Below are positions 26,501-37,956 of a stretch of 64,000 bases of DNA, piece after piece. The DNA is taken from assembly GCA_029961685.1 (NCBI GenBank), contig JARWKL010000013.1, positions 28,116,922 through 28,180,921 on the forward strand, written 5' to 3'. The DNA is from Aristolochia californica. Lineage: Eukaryota > Streptophyta > Magnoliopsida > Piperales > Aristolochiaceae. Made by a program: the position numbers and the translations under genes. The notes below the pieces were generated by a model. It did not search any database. It was not told where the DNA came from and saw only the letters and a program-made list of their open reading frames with translations. Within the stretch, counting starts at the first letter, position 1. Every line of letters begins with the position of its first letter.

Positions 26501-26600
26501 GAGAAAAGAAAAAAAAATCTCTTTTTTTCTTCTTGATTTCGTTTTTGGTCATCGTCTCCGATTCGGTGCTCCTTTTCATCTTATTCGACCTTTCAGTCTC
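23600..26600. other. Intergenic, mostly AT-rich
   Basis: A somewhat GC-richer patch at 24060-24330 may be a promoter. From 24410 to 25950 the DNA is AT-rich, with short (AT)n runs near 24594-24606 and 24943-24958. No gene is supported. Confidence 0.45.
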
Positions 26601-28595
26601 TATCGCTTTCTGTCTGGGATGATCGACGGAGAGTGAGAGAGAAAGGGGGTTTTGTAAGCTTTATCTTGTGCTTATCGGTCCACCCGGGTTGGTCGAATTC
26701 ACGCTGCAGCAGTCGACAACGAGCTGGTTGCTTGCTTGGTGGGTTTTTGTTTCCGGAAAATGGGGAGTCTTCTTCGCTGAGTTTTGTATTTGAGGTTGCT
26801 CTTTTCCTCCATCTGTGCTGAAATTTGGCAAGGATTTGTCATTCGACGGGCGGAAAGTGTTCTTTTTGCTGGTTTTCCGCAGGGCTTTGCTGATCAAGGT
26901 GTTCTTTCGCTGGAAAAGAAAATTGCGATTTCCTTTCTTTCCCTTCCTTTTTTCTGTTATGAGAGGAAGCTCTTTTATTTTTCTTTTTTCATTTTAGTTT
27001 TCCATTTGATGTGTTTGTTTTAAACTTTAACGTGTCTCTCCGATCACTTGTTTTTACCGAGATCCTAAGTCTGTATGACTCCACTGCAGCTCAGGCTTTA
27101 GTTTTTGCTCTTTTGCGCGCTGGAAGCTTTCGTGAGAACAAAGGAGACGTATTCTAAAGGTCACTTCTGCTGCTTTTACCTTTTACGTTCTGTTCTTTTC
27201 TAAATTAAATCCAAGTTCTGAAGCTCATTTTACTGGTTATTGCAAAAAAAGAGTTCATTTTACTGACCGTATTCATCCTCTGCTTTAAGTGTGCTCCTCT
27301 TATGCACATTCTCGTCTCTTTTCCGAATGTTTACTGAAAGTATTTCTGTGAGCCCTCAGCCGTGATACTTCTCTGGGAAATTTTTACGGTATCTACCTAA
27401 CGGTGTTTCTCTGTTGTGTCTTGCACTGTCTGGCACAAAATGGAATGATATCTCTGTCTTCTATTTTGACTTCCGGGGCTCTTGAAAGACTTTGAACAGT
27501 CCTATGGCTCTTGTGTCTCAATCTGCTATATTTGTGTGTGGTAGATTACCATATTGATCATACTTTAGGCTATCTACATGGGAATATGTGACACTGATAG
27601 AAGGTGGCTTTGGCCAGATAATCATGTAGCCAACAAAAATTACAAAGGCCTGTTATTATCACTGCAACAGCAAAGATTGCACTTACTATAGTTGTCAACC
27701 ACACAACTCTTTTTCAAAAAAAAAAAAAAAAAACCCACACAACTGACCAGTACACCGCCGCTAAGGACCGATAAGCTTTGGCCTCGCTATCGGAAAGTAC
27801 TGGTTGATGCCCTGCAAGAGAGAACATTCAGAGGAATTTCTGGTCTTCTCATGTGGTGTGGATTTGGAGATCTCAATGCCTTCACAATGGGGAAGAAGAT
27901 GTTCCTTGCAAATTAAGGAGCAGGCAAGGTTTGGTATCTTCCTTGCCTGTTAGGAAAAGCATACATATTCTTTCATCACACAAGTTGTTAGTGGACAATC
28001 TGGTTTACCTTTTCCTGGGTAAAGTAATACCAAACTGCACTGCCAAGTACTGCTTTTCCCTTTTAAGGATGGACTCTGTCATCTCATAACTCATATAAAC
28101 TTTATGTTTCTTGCTCTTCGTTTAACAAGAGATGTAGAACAAATGCATGACAATGAAAAATGCTTGTAATGCCTTGGAAATTTTACACAATTGTTGTCCT
28201 TCGTCTACCTGTGACTTTTCCATAGTTTTTTTAAAGTAAACTTGTACCATACCCTGAATGAGTCTTGGCTTTTCTGTACGCACAACTAAAAAAAGATTAT
28301 TTCAAAGAGAACACTTTGTGAGTTCTCTGGATAACACAATTGTTTTCTGGGGGGTGTTACTGTTCTTTGTCACAAGGCAATGCTAATTTTCTGTAGTGTG
28401 TAAATCTGAATTTGCAATGTCTCAGACCCTTCTACATTTGAAATCAAAATGCTTTGTTTGTCTCAGTTGCCTTCTGCTAGTGAAAGGGCTGTTACTTCTT
28501 TAGTTTCTTCTGCCTTGACGTGTGGCTTATCAATGCTCCAGGGCATTGCAGCAAGTTAGTTCTCAACTGTAAGACATGGAGAACTTGTGACAGCA
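26600..28595 (+). promoter_or_regulatory. Probable promoter and long, intron-bearing 5' leader of the DUF1005 gene
   Basis: A T-rich, moderately GC stretch without family-matching exons precedes the DUF1005 start codon. It probably holds leader exons and introns. A five-codon uORF (MENL, 28576-28590) ends five bases before the main ATG. A poly(A) micro-insertion is at 27699-27744. Confidence 0.4.
27699..27744 (+). mobile_element. Target-site-flanked poly(A) micro-insertion
   Basis: A 10-bp direct repeat (CCACACAACT, 27699-27708 and 27735-27744) brackets CTTTTTC followed by about 18 A. This is the layout left by target-primed reverse transcription of a message whose body was almost wholly lost. 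LINE origin is inferred. Confidence 0.6.
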
Positions 28596-29989
28596 ATGGA
28601 TCCTCAAATTTTTTTACGGGTTTCAATCAGTTCACTTGGGCTGAGAATTCCAGTGACATCTTCTAAGGCTGAACGAGCAAAAATCCATTCTTCATCTTCT
28701 TCATGTTCCTGTGAGATTCGGCTGCGAGGATTCCCCGTTCAGACGGCATCTGTTCCTTTAATCTCCTCACCTGAAGCACTGCCAGATCCTCAATGCATTG
28801 CCACTAGCTTTTATCTTGAGGAATCTGATCTGAAGGCAATGCTTGCACCTGGTTGTTTTCAAGCTATTCATGCATTTCTTGAAATCACAGTTTTCATGGG
28901 GAGGCAGGGATCACACTGTGGAGTCAGCAGCAGGAAGCTGCTGATTGGGACGTTCAAGTTGCAGGTTGGGCCTGAGTGGGGTGAGGGAAAATCTTTGTTG
29001 CTGCACAATGGATGGACTAGTATTGGCAAGAGGCAGCAGGAGGGGGGAAAACCAGAAGCAGAGCTACACCTTAGAGTGAAATTGGATCCTGACCCAAGAT
29101 ACGTTTTTCAGTTTGAAGATGAGACTGCACTAAGCCCTCAGATAGTACAGCTCCAAGGCCCCATCAAGCAACCTATTTTCAGCTGCAAGTTCAGCCGTGA
29201 TAAGCGGTAAGAAGAAGCATGATGTGACCTCTTTCTTCGATAAGTTCTCCAGCTATTCTGCGTTATTAATTGACTTCTGACACAAATTTCTGGTATTTTT
29301 GCTAAAAAAACAGGACATCTCAGTTGGACCCAACAAGGAAATACTGGTTGAACTCTACAGGGGGTGATGATCCAGAGAGCGATAGAAAGGGTTGGAGGGT
29401 AATGATCCATGACCTGTCTGGCTCGGCAGTTGCTGCAGCCTTCATGACAACCCCCTTTGTGCCATCCACTGGATGTGACCGTGTTGCCCGCTCCAACCCA
29501 GGTGCATGGCTGATTCTTCGCCCAGATGCTTGTGGGCCTGATAGTTGGCACCCTTGGGGACGTCTTGAGGCGTGGCGAGAACGTGGGAGTAGAGACTCTG
29601 TTTGCTGTCGCTTACACCTCCTTTCCGAAGGTCAAGAGGGAGGGATCCTTGTATCAGAGATTTTGATCAGCACAGACAAGGGTGGTGAATTTCTTATAGA
29701 CATGGACAGGCAGACTCCATCTGGAACTCCGGTGCCAAGTCCACGCAGCAGTGGGGATTTCACAGCAGTTGGCCCCATGGTTTGGGGTTTTGTCATGAAA
29801 TGTAAGGTTCAAGGAGAGGGGAAGAGCAGCAAACCGGTAGTGCAACTGGCAATGCGACATGTAACGTGTGTAGAGGATGCAGCCATATTCATGGCCCTTG
29901 CCGCTGCTGTCGACCTGAGCATGGAGGCATGCAGGCCCTTCAGGAGGAAAGGCCTGAAGGGTAGGACGTCCACTCGCAATTCTTTGTAG
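28596..29989 (+). CDS. DUF1005 family protein, complete
   Basis: Two exons, 28596-29206 and 29314-29989, encode 428 residues. The donor is CGGTAAGA and the acceptor AACAGGACA, and the join restores DKRTSQLDP. The start at 28596 gives MDPQIFLRVSISSLGLRIP, as at the usual start of this family. The characteristic tracts are all present: CSCEIRLRGFPVQT, SFYLEESDLKAMLAPGCF, KLQVGPEWGEG, ELHLRVKLDPDPRYVFQFED, QLQGPIKQPIFSCKFSRD, IHDLSGSAVAAAF, and a C-terminal VQLAMRHVTCVEDAAIFMAL followed by EACRPFRRK. The N-terminal part resembles a C2-like lipid-binding fold, but the biochemical role of the family is not established to my knowledge. There are no transmembrane segments. The gene looks intact and under constraint. 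Its neighbours give no clue to its role. Confidence 0.95.
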
Positions 29990-31722
29990 CAGTAGATCCG
30001 ACCGAAGAAACGGGTGAATAAGTTTGTAAAGATGCTTTTTCTCATCGTAAGTTGAACCTGTTTTGAGCTAACTTAGTTTGTTTCTTGTATTATGTTAACC
30101 ATCTCTGTGGGTGCATGCACCGTCTTATGTCACATAATCATAGCTGAAGATGGCACTACACTAATGGTGTATATAATCCCTCACTATGTAGAAAGACCCA
30201 TTAGTTACTGGCATGGGGAGATTACTCGATCCCTCTCTACTGGATTGCTCCAATGGGTAAGCTCTTGTAAATTTGTTGGGTAAGCTCTTGTAAATTTGTT
30301 TTATAGGAAGGCCTCCTGGCACTGAGAAAGAGTGTTGGGAGCTGGGCTGAAGCTGCTCACTTCTTGTATGATTTGATGCTCACTGTGATGGAATGGGATC
30401 TGCCACAGTAACATGACTTTAGGAAGTGATAGATAGTTCCCTCATCTTTTATAAGAATCCTCCCGACAAAATATAGGAAGCACTGCTCATTATGAACAAG
30501 GCAAATCTTCCTCAACCAGATCTTGCGGGGGTCAGCCTGCCCTGTGCAGGCAAGCAAGCAGACAATGACACAGCAGTCAGAAAGGTCTCGATTACCCCTT
30601 GAGCTAAATTTAGACCTTGAAGCATTTGATGCTGACTGACTGCCATGGAGGCCACTGCTCACTCAAGGAGAAACTGAAGAGGAGACAGTTGCGTAACTTC
30701 CGTTCGAGCAGATTAACGAAAGTTAAAAACCAGACACCAACAGAAGGAAAGAGAGGAGTCATCCAGTTCTGAATTCTTCATTTCGTTCTTTTCTGCGTTT
30801 CTCTCTGTTGCTCCTCGAGAGCTATGACAGGCTGATTGCTACCGTGAAATGGGGATGCACGTACATGCACAACGCCCTCGTCAAATGATTGACCGATCGA
30901 TTGATTAGACCATCAATAGAACGACCATTCTTCTGCCCTGCCAGGAAACCGATACATCCTTAAATTTCCACACGATTCTCATCTCAGAGCGGAAACTCTC
31001 ACCTGCTCCCACCAGTACCATGAAAGCCCCTCATCAATTCGTTGGGAAATCGACTGGGTCGATTGATCACCGGGAAAGTAGAAGACCGAGGAAGAGAGTA
31101 ATGGGAGAGCAGCACAGGTCAGAGATGGGACTTCCGGCGTCTATGGCAGCTTCAGAGAATTACCCAGTTCAGGCATTCAATCACGTCTTCCTTAGAGAGA
31201 TTCTACCCATGACTTACTAATCTACGAAGAATTCATTGAAAAGGTAAAGTTGCAGAGATGTTAAATGCTAATTTGTCCGCGTAGTCTACTCTGTGTGATT
31301 GTTAAGGACTAGGAAAAAAATGTCTCTCTCTCTCTCCGTCTCTCCCTTTCTTTACCTCTGCTGGGTAGATTCCCATTTGCAGGCCATCTACCGGTGCCCA
31401 TTCTTGACATTTCTTGGAGTCTGGGGTTCCGTAGTAGGTTCTTTCTCTGTTAAAGCTTCATTTTTATGAAATCATGTTACAAAAAAATTCAGGGGATTCT
31501 TTAACTAAATCCAAAAGAAAATAACAACAAAAAATTCAATCTTCTTCTTGTCATATGGTCCGTAAATCAAAATTTATCACATCCAATTTTTAAATATGTC
31601 AGTGCATGATCATCCAGACACGTACCCTGCGTCTTAAATACACTTCGAGCAAACTCATTCAAGTTTTTAATGGGCATTCAGGAAACGAGGACTGGTCTTT
31701 GACACGGAGATTATGGCTGCAG
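29990..31722. other. 3' flank of the DUF1005 gene and spacer, no exon recognised
   Basis: Short open frames only. A CT-rich microsatellite lies at 31323-31336. The missing 5' exons of the UPF0114 pseudogene were looked for here and not found. Confidence 0.45.
30255..30300. repeat. 23-bp exact tandem duplication in the 3' flank of the DUF1005 gene
   Basis: Units 30255-30277 and 30278-30300 are identical (GGGTAAGCTCTTGTAAATTT then GTT). They lie about 270 bp past the stop codon and may fall in the 3' UTR. Confidence 0.9.
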
Positions 31723-33208
31723 GGCTGCACATACGTGGTAGATTCTTTTGCGGAATACTTTGTGAGGACTGGGAAGAGTGAAAAGGTGATTTTAGCACTG
31801 GCTGAAGGTATAGGTTAGTCATTTTTGGGGATCAAATATTTCATTCTAATCTTCTTCTGGGTCCAACTGAAATCGCCGAAATGCCACAGTTTCACCAATA
31901 GAAGCTACTCAAACACCGAACTTGATTCTGTCACCACCAGATGTTTACCTGATAGGAACTGTCATGCTCGTCTTTGGAATGGGTCTCTCTTCAAGCTCTT
32001 CATCAGGAATCTCGACATTGCACGAAATCTAGGAAATCACTGGCGAAAGAGTCACAGCCAGGCGGATCAAATCTCTTTGATTTGTTCACTCTCCAGGTTT
32101 GTACCAACCCATGACAGAAAGTCAAAATTCATTTATCTCTTGTGAATAGGTTTCATTCACTGGAGCAGCTAAATGGGTTTCTGCAAGAGGCACAAAATTT
32201 TGTGCCTCTGACGACTCTGAATCTCTTCTTTCCAGGAACGGCCGAAGTGGTTAGAGATTCAGTCTGTGAATAAACTGAAGACTAAGCTGGGCCTTGTGAT
32301 AGTGATGGTTTTCCTAGTTGGTTTGTTTGAGAAGAGCACGATATCCTCTACAATGGAGTTGCTCCTTTTCTCTGCTACAATTCTCCTAGATCTGGTTGCA
32401 TGGTTGCCTGTAGGGGTGGCATAGAGCCGAGCCGAGTCTAAACCTACCTATGTTCGAGTCGAGCTTAATTTAAATATTTCGAACCGAGCTTCGAGCCGCA
32501 CTCGAGCCACTGGGCATAACCTCTACATAAAATTAGGCATAACCTATATATGTATAATACATGTATAAGATTGAGGCATAACCTCTTCTTAAAATTGAGT
32601 ATAATCTATGTATATAATACTTGTATAAAATTCGGCATAAACTCTACTTAAAATTGGGCATAATCAATATACATAATACCTGCATAAACACTCCATAAAC
32701 ACTCCATAAATACTCCATAAAATTATCTATACATTCCATAAACATTCCATGAAATTGTTTATATACTCCATAAAATAGTCTAAACACTTCATACACTGCA
32801 TAATATTATAAATAAATTTCATATAATAATCAAACACAACAAAATTAAATGAAATATCACTATCAATTTACAATCACTCAAATAAAAACTATAAATCCAT
32901 TATAAAATTAAAAACTATAGTTGTTTCTCTTAATGCTAGAAAATAATATACGTCCCTGCATGAGCAAAATCTCCACCTATGACAAAAACAAAAAAATAAA
33001 ATTAGTTACTGTCAGATAAAAAAAATACTCTTCCACTACTAGTTACTTAATGTCGTTAAAAATATTAAAATTACTATGATGAGAGAAACATGAAAAATCA
33101 TGTAGCTGGTAGCATTATCTCTACACTCTTCTTCTCAGGCTGTAATCATAAAACAAAATTTTAATAAATAAAACTAAAAAATATACTAAAAAATATCATA
33201 ATAAAGAA

Positions 33209-35244
33209 TTAATCAAAGAAATTCACCTTTTGATTTTTCTTTACACCGTGAAGAACCCGAACCCAATCACTGTCACAAATCAAAGCATGAACTGTACTTG
33301 GTGCCAAGGAAGAACGATATGAGTCTATTACTCTACCACCGGCACTAAATGTAGACTCAGAAGCTACTGTGGATATGAGAATTACAAGGATGTCTGCTGC
33401 CATCTTAGATAATACCCGAAATTTCATATGATTCACTTTCCACCATTCTAAAACATCAAAAACATATTGTGAAGTTTCCTCACAACTATATACACCTTCT
33501 TCAAGATAAATTTCCAATTCTGATGTTGGTGAATTAACTATATAATTTTGTTTCACATAACTCATTAACTTTGACCAGCCTGAACTTGATGAAGGCCTAC
33601 GACTTGTGGAAACACCCATAGAGCTAGTACTTGAAACAATCTCTTCATTTCTAATATCCACATTATATAAGGATACATATTCATCGTGGATCTCATATAA
33701 GATGCGTCGAACTAAATTTATATTTATTATAGCTTCCTCATTAGAATATATCACTGGAAAACATATTTCGATCAACTTTAATTTGACCCTTGGATCCAAA
33801 ACTGAAGCAACAACCATCAATAAATTGCATTCACCGCAATACTTATCAAATTTCTCTTTCATTCTACTAACCATTGTCCTAATGAAAATATTTTCATTTG
33901 TAGAATGAAAATCTAGAACTTCTTTTACCCTATATACCTCACTAAGGTACAAATTAGAAGTAGGGTAGTCACTCCCAGAAATAATATTAGTAACTGCATT
34001 AAAAACATCTAAAATCTCACACACCATGTCAACCTTTTCCCATTCATCAAAACTTGGGAAACAATCATATGTTGGTTCTCTAACTTTAAATCTAGAGAAT
34101 GCATCTTTGAATTTTAATGCAGAAGACAACATGTCATAAGTGGAGTTCCAACGAATTGGACAATCAATAACTAACCTCTTTTCATCAAGTTCTAATTGTT
34201 GTACAATTTCAGAAAAAGTGCGAAGTCTAGCCTCAAACAGATTTATGAATTTGACACTTTTACACACATTATCAATGATATCCTTAATCTGAACAAGACC
34301 ATCTTGGACTAATAAGTTTAAAATATGAGCACAACAACGCACATTAAACAACTTTCCACCACACACCAAATTTTTTTCCTTGAAAATTCTTGTTTCAAAA
34401 CTCTGATACAAACATCATTATATGCAGCATTATCAACTGAAATACTAAAAACTTTATTTTCGATCTCCCAGTTTTTCAAACACTTGTAAATAACATCTGC
34501 TATATCAACACCACGAGGAGGAGGAGGAACATGCACAAAACTTAAGACTCGTTTTTGTAGCTTCCAATTACTATCAATAAAATGCCCAGTAATAATCATG
34601 TATTCTAGTTTTTGATTTTGAGACTTCCAAAGATCCGTGGTAAGACTAATCTTGTTAATCTCTTTTAACAAAATTTTCAATTTCTTTTTCTCTGCCTCAT
34701 ACACCTCCATACACTCCTTCTTAATGGTCTTACAGGATATTTTCTTATAATTCATATTTTCCATCTTCATTAAAAAATTAAATCCCTCCTCGTCTACTAT
34801 CATGAATGGATGCTTATGGATAAGAATCCAATGAGCAATGAGTACTCTCATTTTAGCTTGATCATATTTTCCTCCAAATCCATAAAAGGAAGTCCAGATG
34901 AACTCTGATCAAGATTAGACCCCGCCCCCACAAGTTTAAAGTTTAAGGTTTTTTGTTTTCTCATTGCCACTTTTCTACTAGTGCAACATTTCAAATGTCG
35001 ATTCATATGTGTGATCACTCCACTACTAATAACTCTCAAATTGATTTTACAATGAACACACTGAGCTTTTTTTTGTACCATTAAGTGATACTTCTTTGAA
35101 TTCCAACCACACATGAGACTTTTTTTGTCTTTTTGAAGTATGAGTAGAATCACCTTCGTCCTCATTTATGGTAATTTCATCTGGGCCCACTTCTATGACA
35201 GAGGATAGTGACTCTGGTGGAGTTGAGTCACTATTTATAGCCAC
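33209..35244 (-). pseudogene. hAT transposase, frameshifted
   Basis: Read right to left, the reading frame starts at 35244 (MAINSDSTPPESL). A BED-type zinc finger follows: VWLEF, then CVHC and HMNRH. It is interrupted by a slip at a run of eight T (plus strand, about 35067-35074). A second frame change near 34860 leads into MRVLIAHWILIHKHPF. A third near 34390 separates SVDNAAYNDVC from LFNVRCCAHILNLLVQDGL. The RNase-H-like core and the DUF4413-type region (KEKFDKYCGECNLLM, LDPRVKLKLIE) are followed by the hAT dimerisation domain near 33230-33500: ELEIYLEE, FDVLEWWKVN, TVASESTFSAGGRVIDSYRS. Three frameshifts make it unlikely to yield an active enzyme. The gene is otherwise close to full length. 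Confidence 0.88.
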
Positions 35245-35660
35245 ACTAGAACTAGTGTTAATTATTTATGTCAATTGAGGAGGTGTTGACATTCTTACTT
35301 CTACAAAAAAATAAAATTACAAATTAAAAACATAAAGAAAAGAAAATTATCAGAACAACAAAAATCCTACACATAATTTAAGATACTTGTCTATTCTTAG
35401 AGGAAGGTACGTGACATTGTGACAATCGGGAACGACCCTTGTCTTTCAATGCAACGGGGTCTCTTTGAGCCAATAGCCCTGCAACCAATAGTTTCCAGTC
35501 CAATATACCGATCTTTTTTTTATATATAAATTTAAAAACTTCTAAGAGAAGGAAATAAGCACACCAACATTCTCTTCTAATATTCTGATGAAATTCAACC
35601 TCAATACCAAGAAATTAATGATAAAAATGAAAAAAAAAATCAATACTTACAAAACCCAAA

Positions 35661-35870
35661 AGTGTGTTCGCCATTCAGGGATATCTCCCAAAGCCTTTCC
35701 AAGAATGAAGGAGCATTATTGAAATGAAGCGAGAGTTATAAATTTTGTAGCGTTAGGTCGGCGACGAAAAAAAAAACAGAACATTAAATAAAAATCTTAC
35801 CTCCCGTCGGACCGTCACTTTCGTCTCGTCAACGAGGAAGAACTTCAGATGAAGAAATCGAAGAGGAAGG
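35661..35870. repeat. Internal hAT direct repeat, copy A
   Basis: This 210-bp stretch is repeated at 37306-37513. Shared landmarks are GCCATTC, CTTTCCAA(G/A)AATGAAGGAGC, AGGTCGGC, TAAATAAAAATCTTACCTCC, CGGACCGT and GAAGAAAT. The TCTTACCTCC part looks like a minus-strand splice donor, so the repeat may be a duplicated first exon and promoter of the transposase. Confidence 0.8.
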
Positions 35871-37305
35871 ATAAAAATCGATTGTAAAAAAGAGAGATAA
35901 TTTACATCCATCAATATATCAATTCAACGAAATATAAACATTTGACAACGTTTAGGCATCATATATCATCCAATGAGTAAATTTAAGACATCAAAGGTTC
36001 ACACACAAGATCTCAATTTCCAAAAGATAGAAAAGGAACTATCAAATCACTTTTGCTAATACATCGAGCCATATAACATTTTAGAACAGCAACAGATATA
36101 AGTTCAATGAGAATTAAGAAAGAAGGACAAAAACTAACATTTTTTTTTTTATAATAAAGAGAAGTTGGATGCAATTAAGAAAACTCTTGATTCTATTAAC
36201 TATAATAGAGTATTATTGAACAGAATATGTTATCAACACTCAAAATCATGAAATAAAATTCCATTGCTAAAATATATCAAGTAACAATTTGAATAACATT
36301 GCTGTTTATTGCTGAAATGTATGATAAACGTACAAAATTTTATAAGAGGTCAGACACCTAAAAATAAGAAGGCAAAAAATAAAAAAAATCCCACAACATA
36401 AAAATATTTGAAAGTCTAGAATAATAACTTCATTTATGCAGAACAGTGGAATTTGAGCAAAAAAATCATTGATAACCAACTATTTTCCAAACATTATAGC
36501 ACTTGAGCTTAGTAAGTCATTCTGATATATACAAAAACATAACAAATGACAAGGTGGGGATTTTTCTCCCCCACCCTTCCTTTCCTTCTTGAATGTCATA
36601 ACTCAGTATGAAGTTTCCTGGCTCTCAGCCAACTAGAATGCAATTGATGGTACACTCAAGCAAAAAATAAAACAAAATAAAGAAAAAATTAAGAGAATAA
36701 AATAGGTCAACCTCTAGTAAGAACAGGTGTCACTGAAGCACCATTGAACTATTTGAGATGTAAACAATTGCAAGAAAAAGAGAGTACACCAAAAACTCAT
36801 CTAGTGGAGGAACCTATATTACAATACCAATTACTAGAATTTGAATGCCCCTCACCCACCAAAATCACATAAAAGTAACTTTAACATTAACATTAGAATT
36901 GGAATTGTAAAGGAGATTTCCTTGAAACAGTGGAGGTTGTGCAGATGAGACTTGAAATAAGACATGAGAATAAAGAGAATAATTATGACCATCTCTGTTG
37001 GAAAATCCATCCCCCAAAGCCCTTTTTCTTTAAGTTATAGAGGAAAAGGAAACATCCTTATACAATCTGTATCAAATGATCTTCCCAGTACATTGTGACA
37101 GTGCATTACCTTCTACCCTTAAATCAAGAACTCACCGTTTCAAAAAATCAAACAGTATCAATACTCAAAATCATGAAATAAACTTTATACCAACAGTTTT
37201 CTTTCAAGGATTTCTTCCCTAGTGTACTTTGAACTGTCAGCTGCAAATATCTGCAAAAAAAAAAAAAAAAGAGCTGAGAAAAAGAACATTTGCTTACAGA
37301 AACAG

Positions 37306-37513
37306 AGTGTTTGCCATTCGGATATTCAAAAAGACTTTCCAAAAATGAAGGAGCACTGCTGAGAAACGAAGTAAGAGTTAGAGATTTTTTAGGTTAGGTC
37401 GGCTACGAAAAAAAACAGAAAGATTAAATAAAAATCTTACCTCCTTCCATCGGACCGTTGATTTCGTCTCGTTGGTGAGGAAAAACTTTGGATGAAGAAA
37501 TTGAAGAGAAGAA
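37306..37513. repeat. Internal hAT direct repeat, copy B
   Basis: This is the partner of the repeat at 35661-35870. It lies closer to the right terminus and hence nearer the presumed transcription start of the minus-strand transposase. A related sequence also appears at about 47330-47390 in the second hAT end. Confidence 0.8.
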
Positions 37514-37956
37514 GAGCAAGAAATCGCAGAGGAAGAAATCGAGGAATCGAAGAGGGAGAGGGAGAACGAGGGATTTGAAGACCAAATCCCCCATTTCCCC
37601 TGAATACCTGTTTACGGACAGCGATTTTTGCATGAAATCATGCTAAAATGGCAGAGTGAGGTATGGGTTTCACAGGCGAAACGAAGAGAGGTTTCCCAAA
37701 AATTTCCAAATCTCCTGATCCCCGAATCGCTCTTTATATTAACGAGTAAGGCTCGCGAGCCGAACCGGGCTCTGCTCGAGCTCGACTCGTTAATGTAAAC
37801 GAGCCCATTTCTGAGTTCGAGCTCGGTTTGAGCTCGAAATATAATGTTTCGAACCGAGCCGAAACCGAGCCGAACTCGAGCGGCTCACGAGCCGGCTCGG
37901 TTCGAAGCCACCTTAGTTGCCTGTATCTCCTATCGAAACTTACATTAACCAAATGA

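Larger units (their letters stand above)
32411..37915 (-). mobile_element. hAT-superfamily DNA transposon, full length, non-autonomous by decay
   Basis: The element is 5505 bp. It is flanked by perfect 8-bp target duplications GTTGCCTG at 32403-32410 and 37916-37923. The left end begins TAGGGGTGGCATAGAGCCG, and the right end read on the minus strand begins TAAGGTGGCTTCGAACCGAG, so the inverted termini match with one base missing. Both ends carry arrays of GAGCCGA and CGAGCTCG motifs. Left subterminal repeats (GGCATAACCTCT, ACTCCATAAA) lie at 32510-32790. The transposase is on the minus strand. The region behind it (35.3-37.5 kb) has no coding exon but holds a 210-bp internal duplication. Exact duplications suggest a fairly recent insertion. 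Confidence 0.95.
31723..37956 (+). pseudogene. UPF0114 family membrane-protein pseudogene, split by a hAT transposon
   Basis: Three ancestral exons can be traced: 31723-31813 (GCTYVVDSFAEYFVRTGK), 31941-32096 (DVYLIGTVMLVFGMG, FKLFIRNLDIARNL, GSNLFDLFTLQ) and 32236-32410, resuming at 37916-37956 (ERPKWLEIQSVNKLKTKLG, VGLFEKS, then LYLLSKL). Splice sites and phases are still good, for example ATAG/GTTAG joining CACCAG/ATG to restore an Asp. Frame slips occur after GMG near 31990, near 32040, and near 32390. The 5.5-kb hAT insertion then cuts the last exon. The N-terminal and transit-peptide exons are missing. UPF0114 proteins are small multi-pass membrane proteins in plants and bacteria with no settled function. 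The gene was probably already dead when the transposon arrived. Confidence 0.8.
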
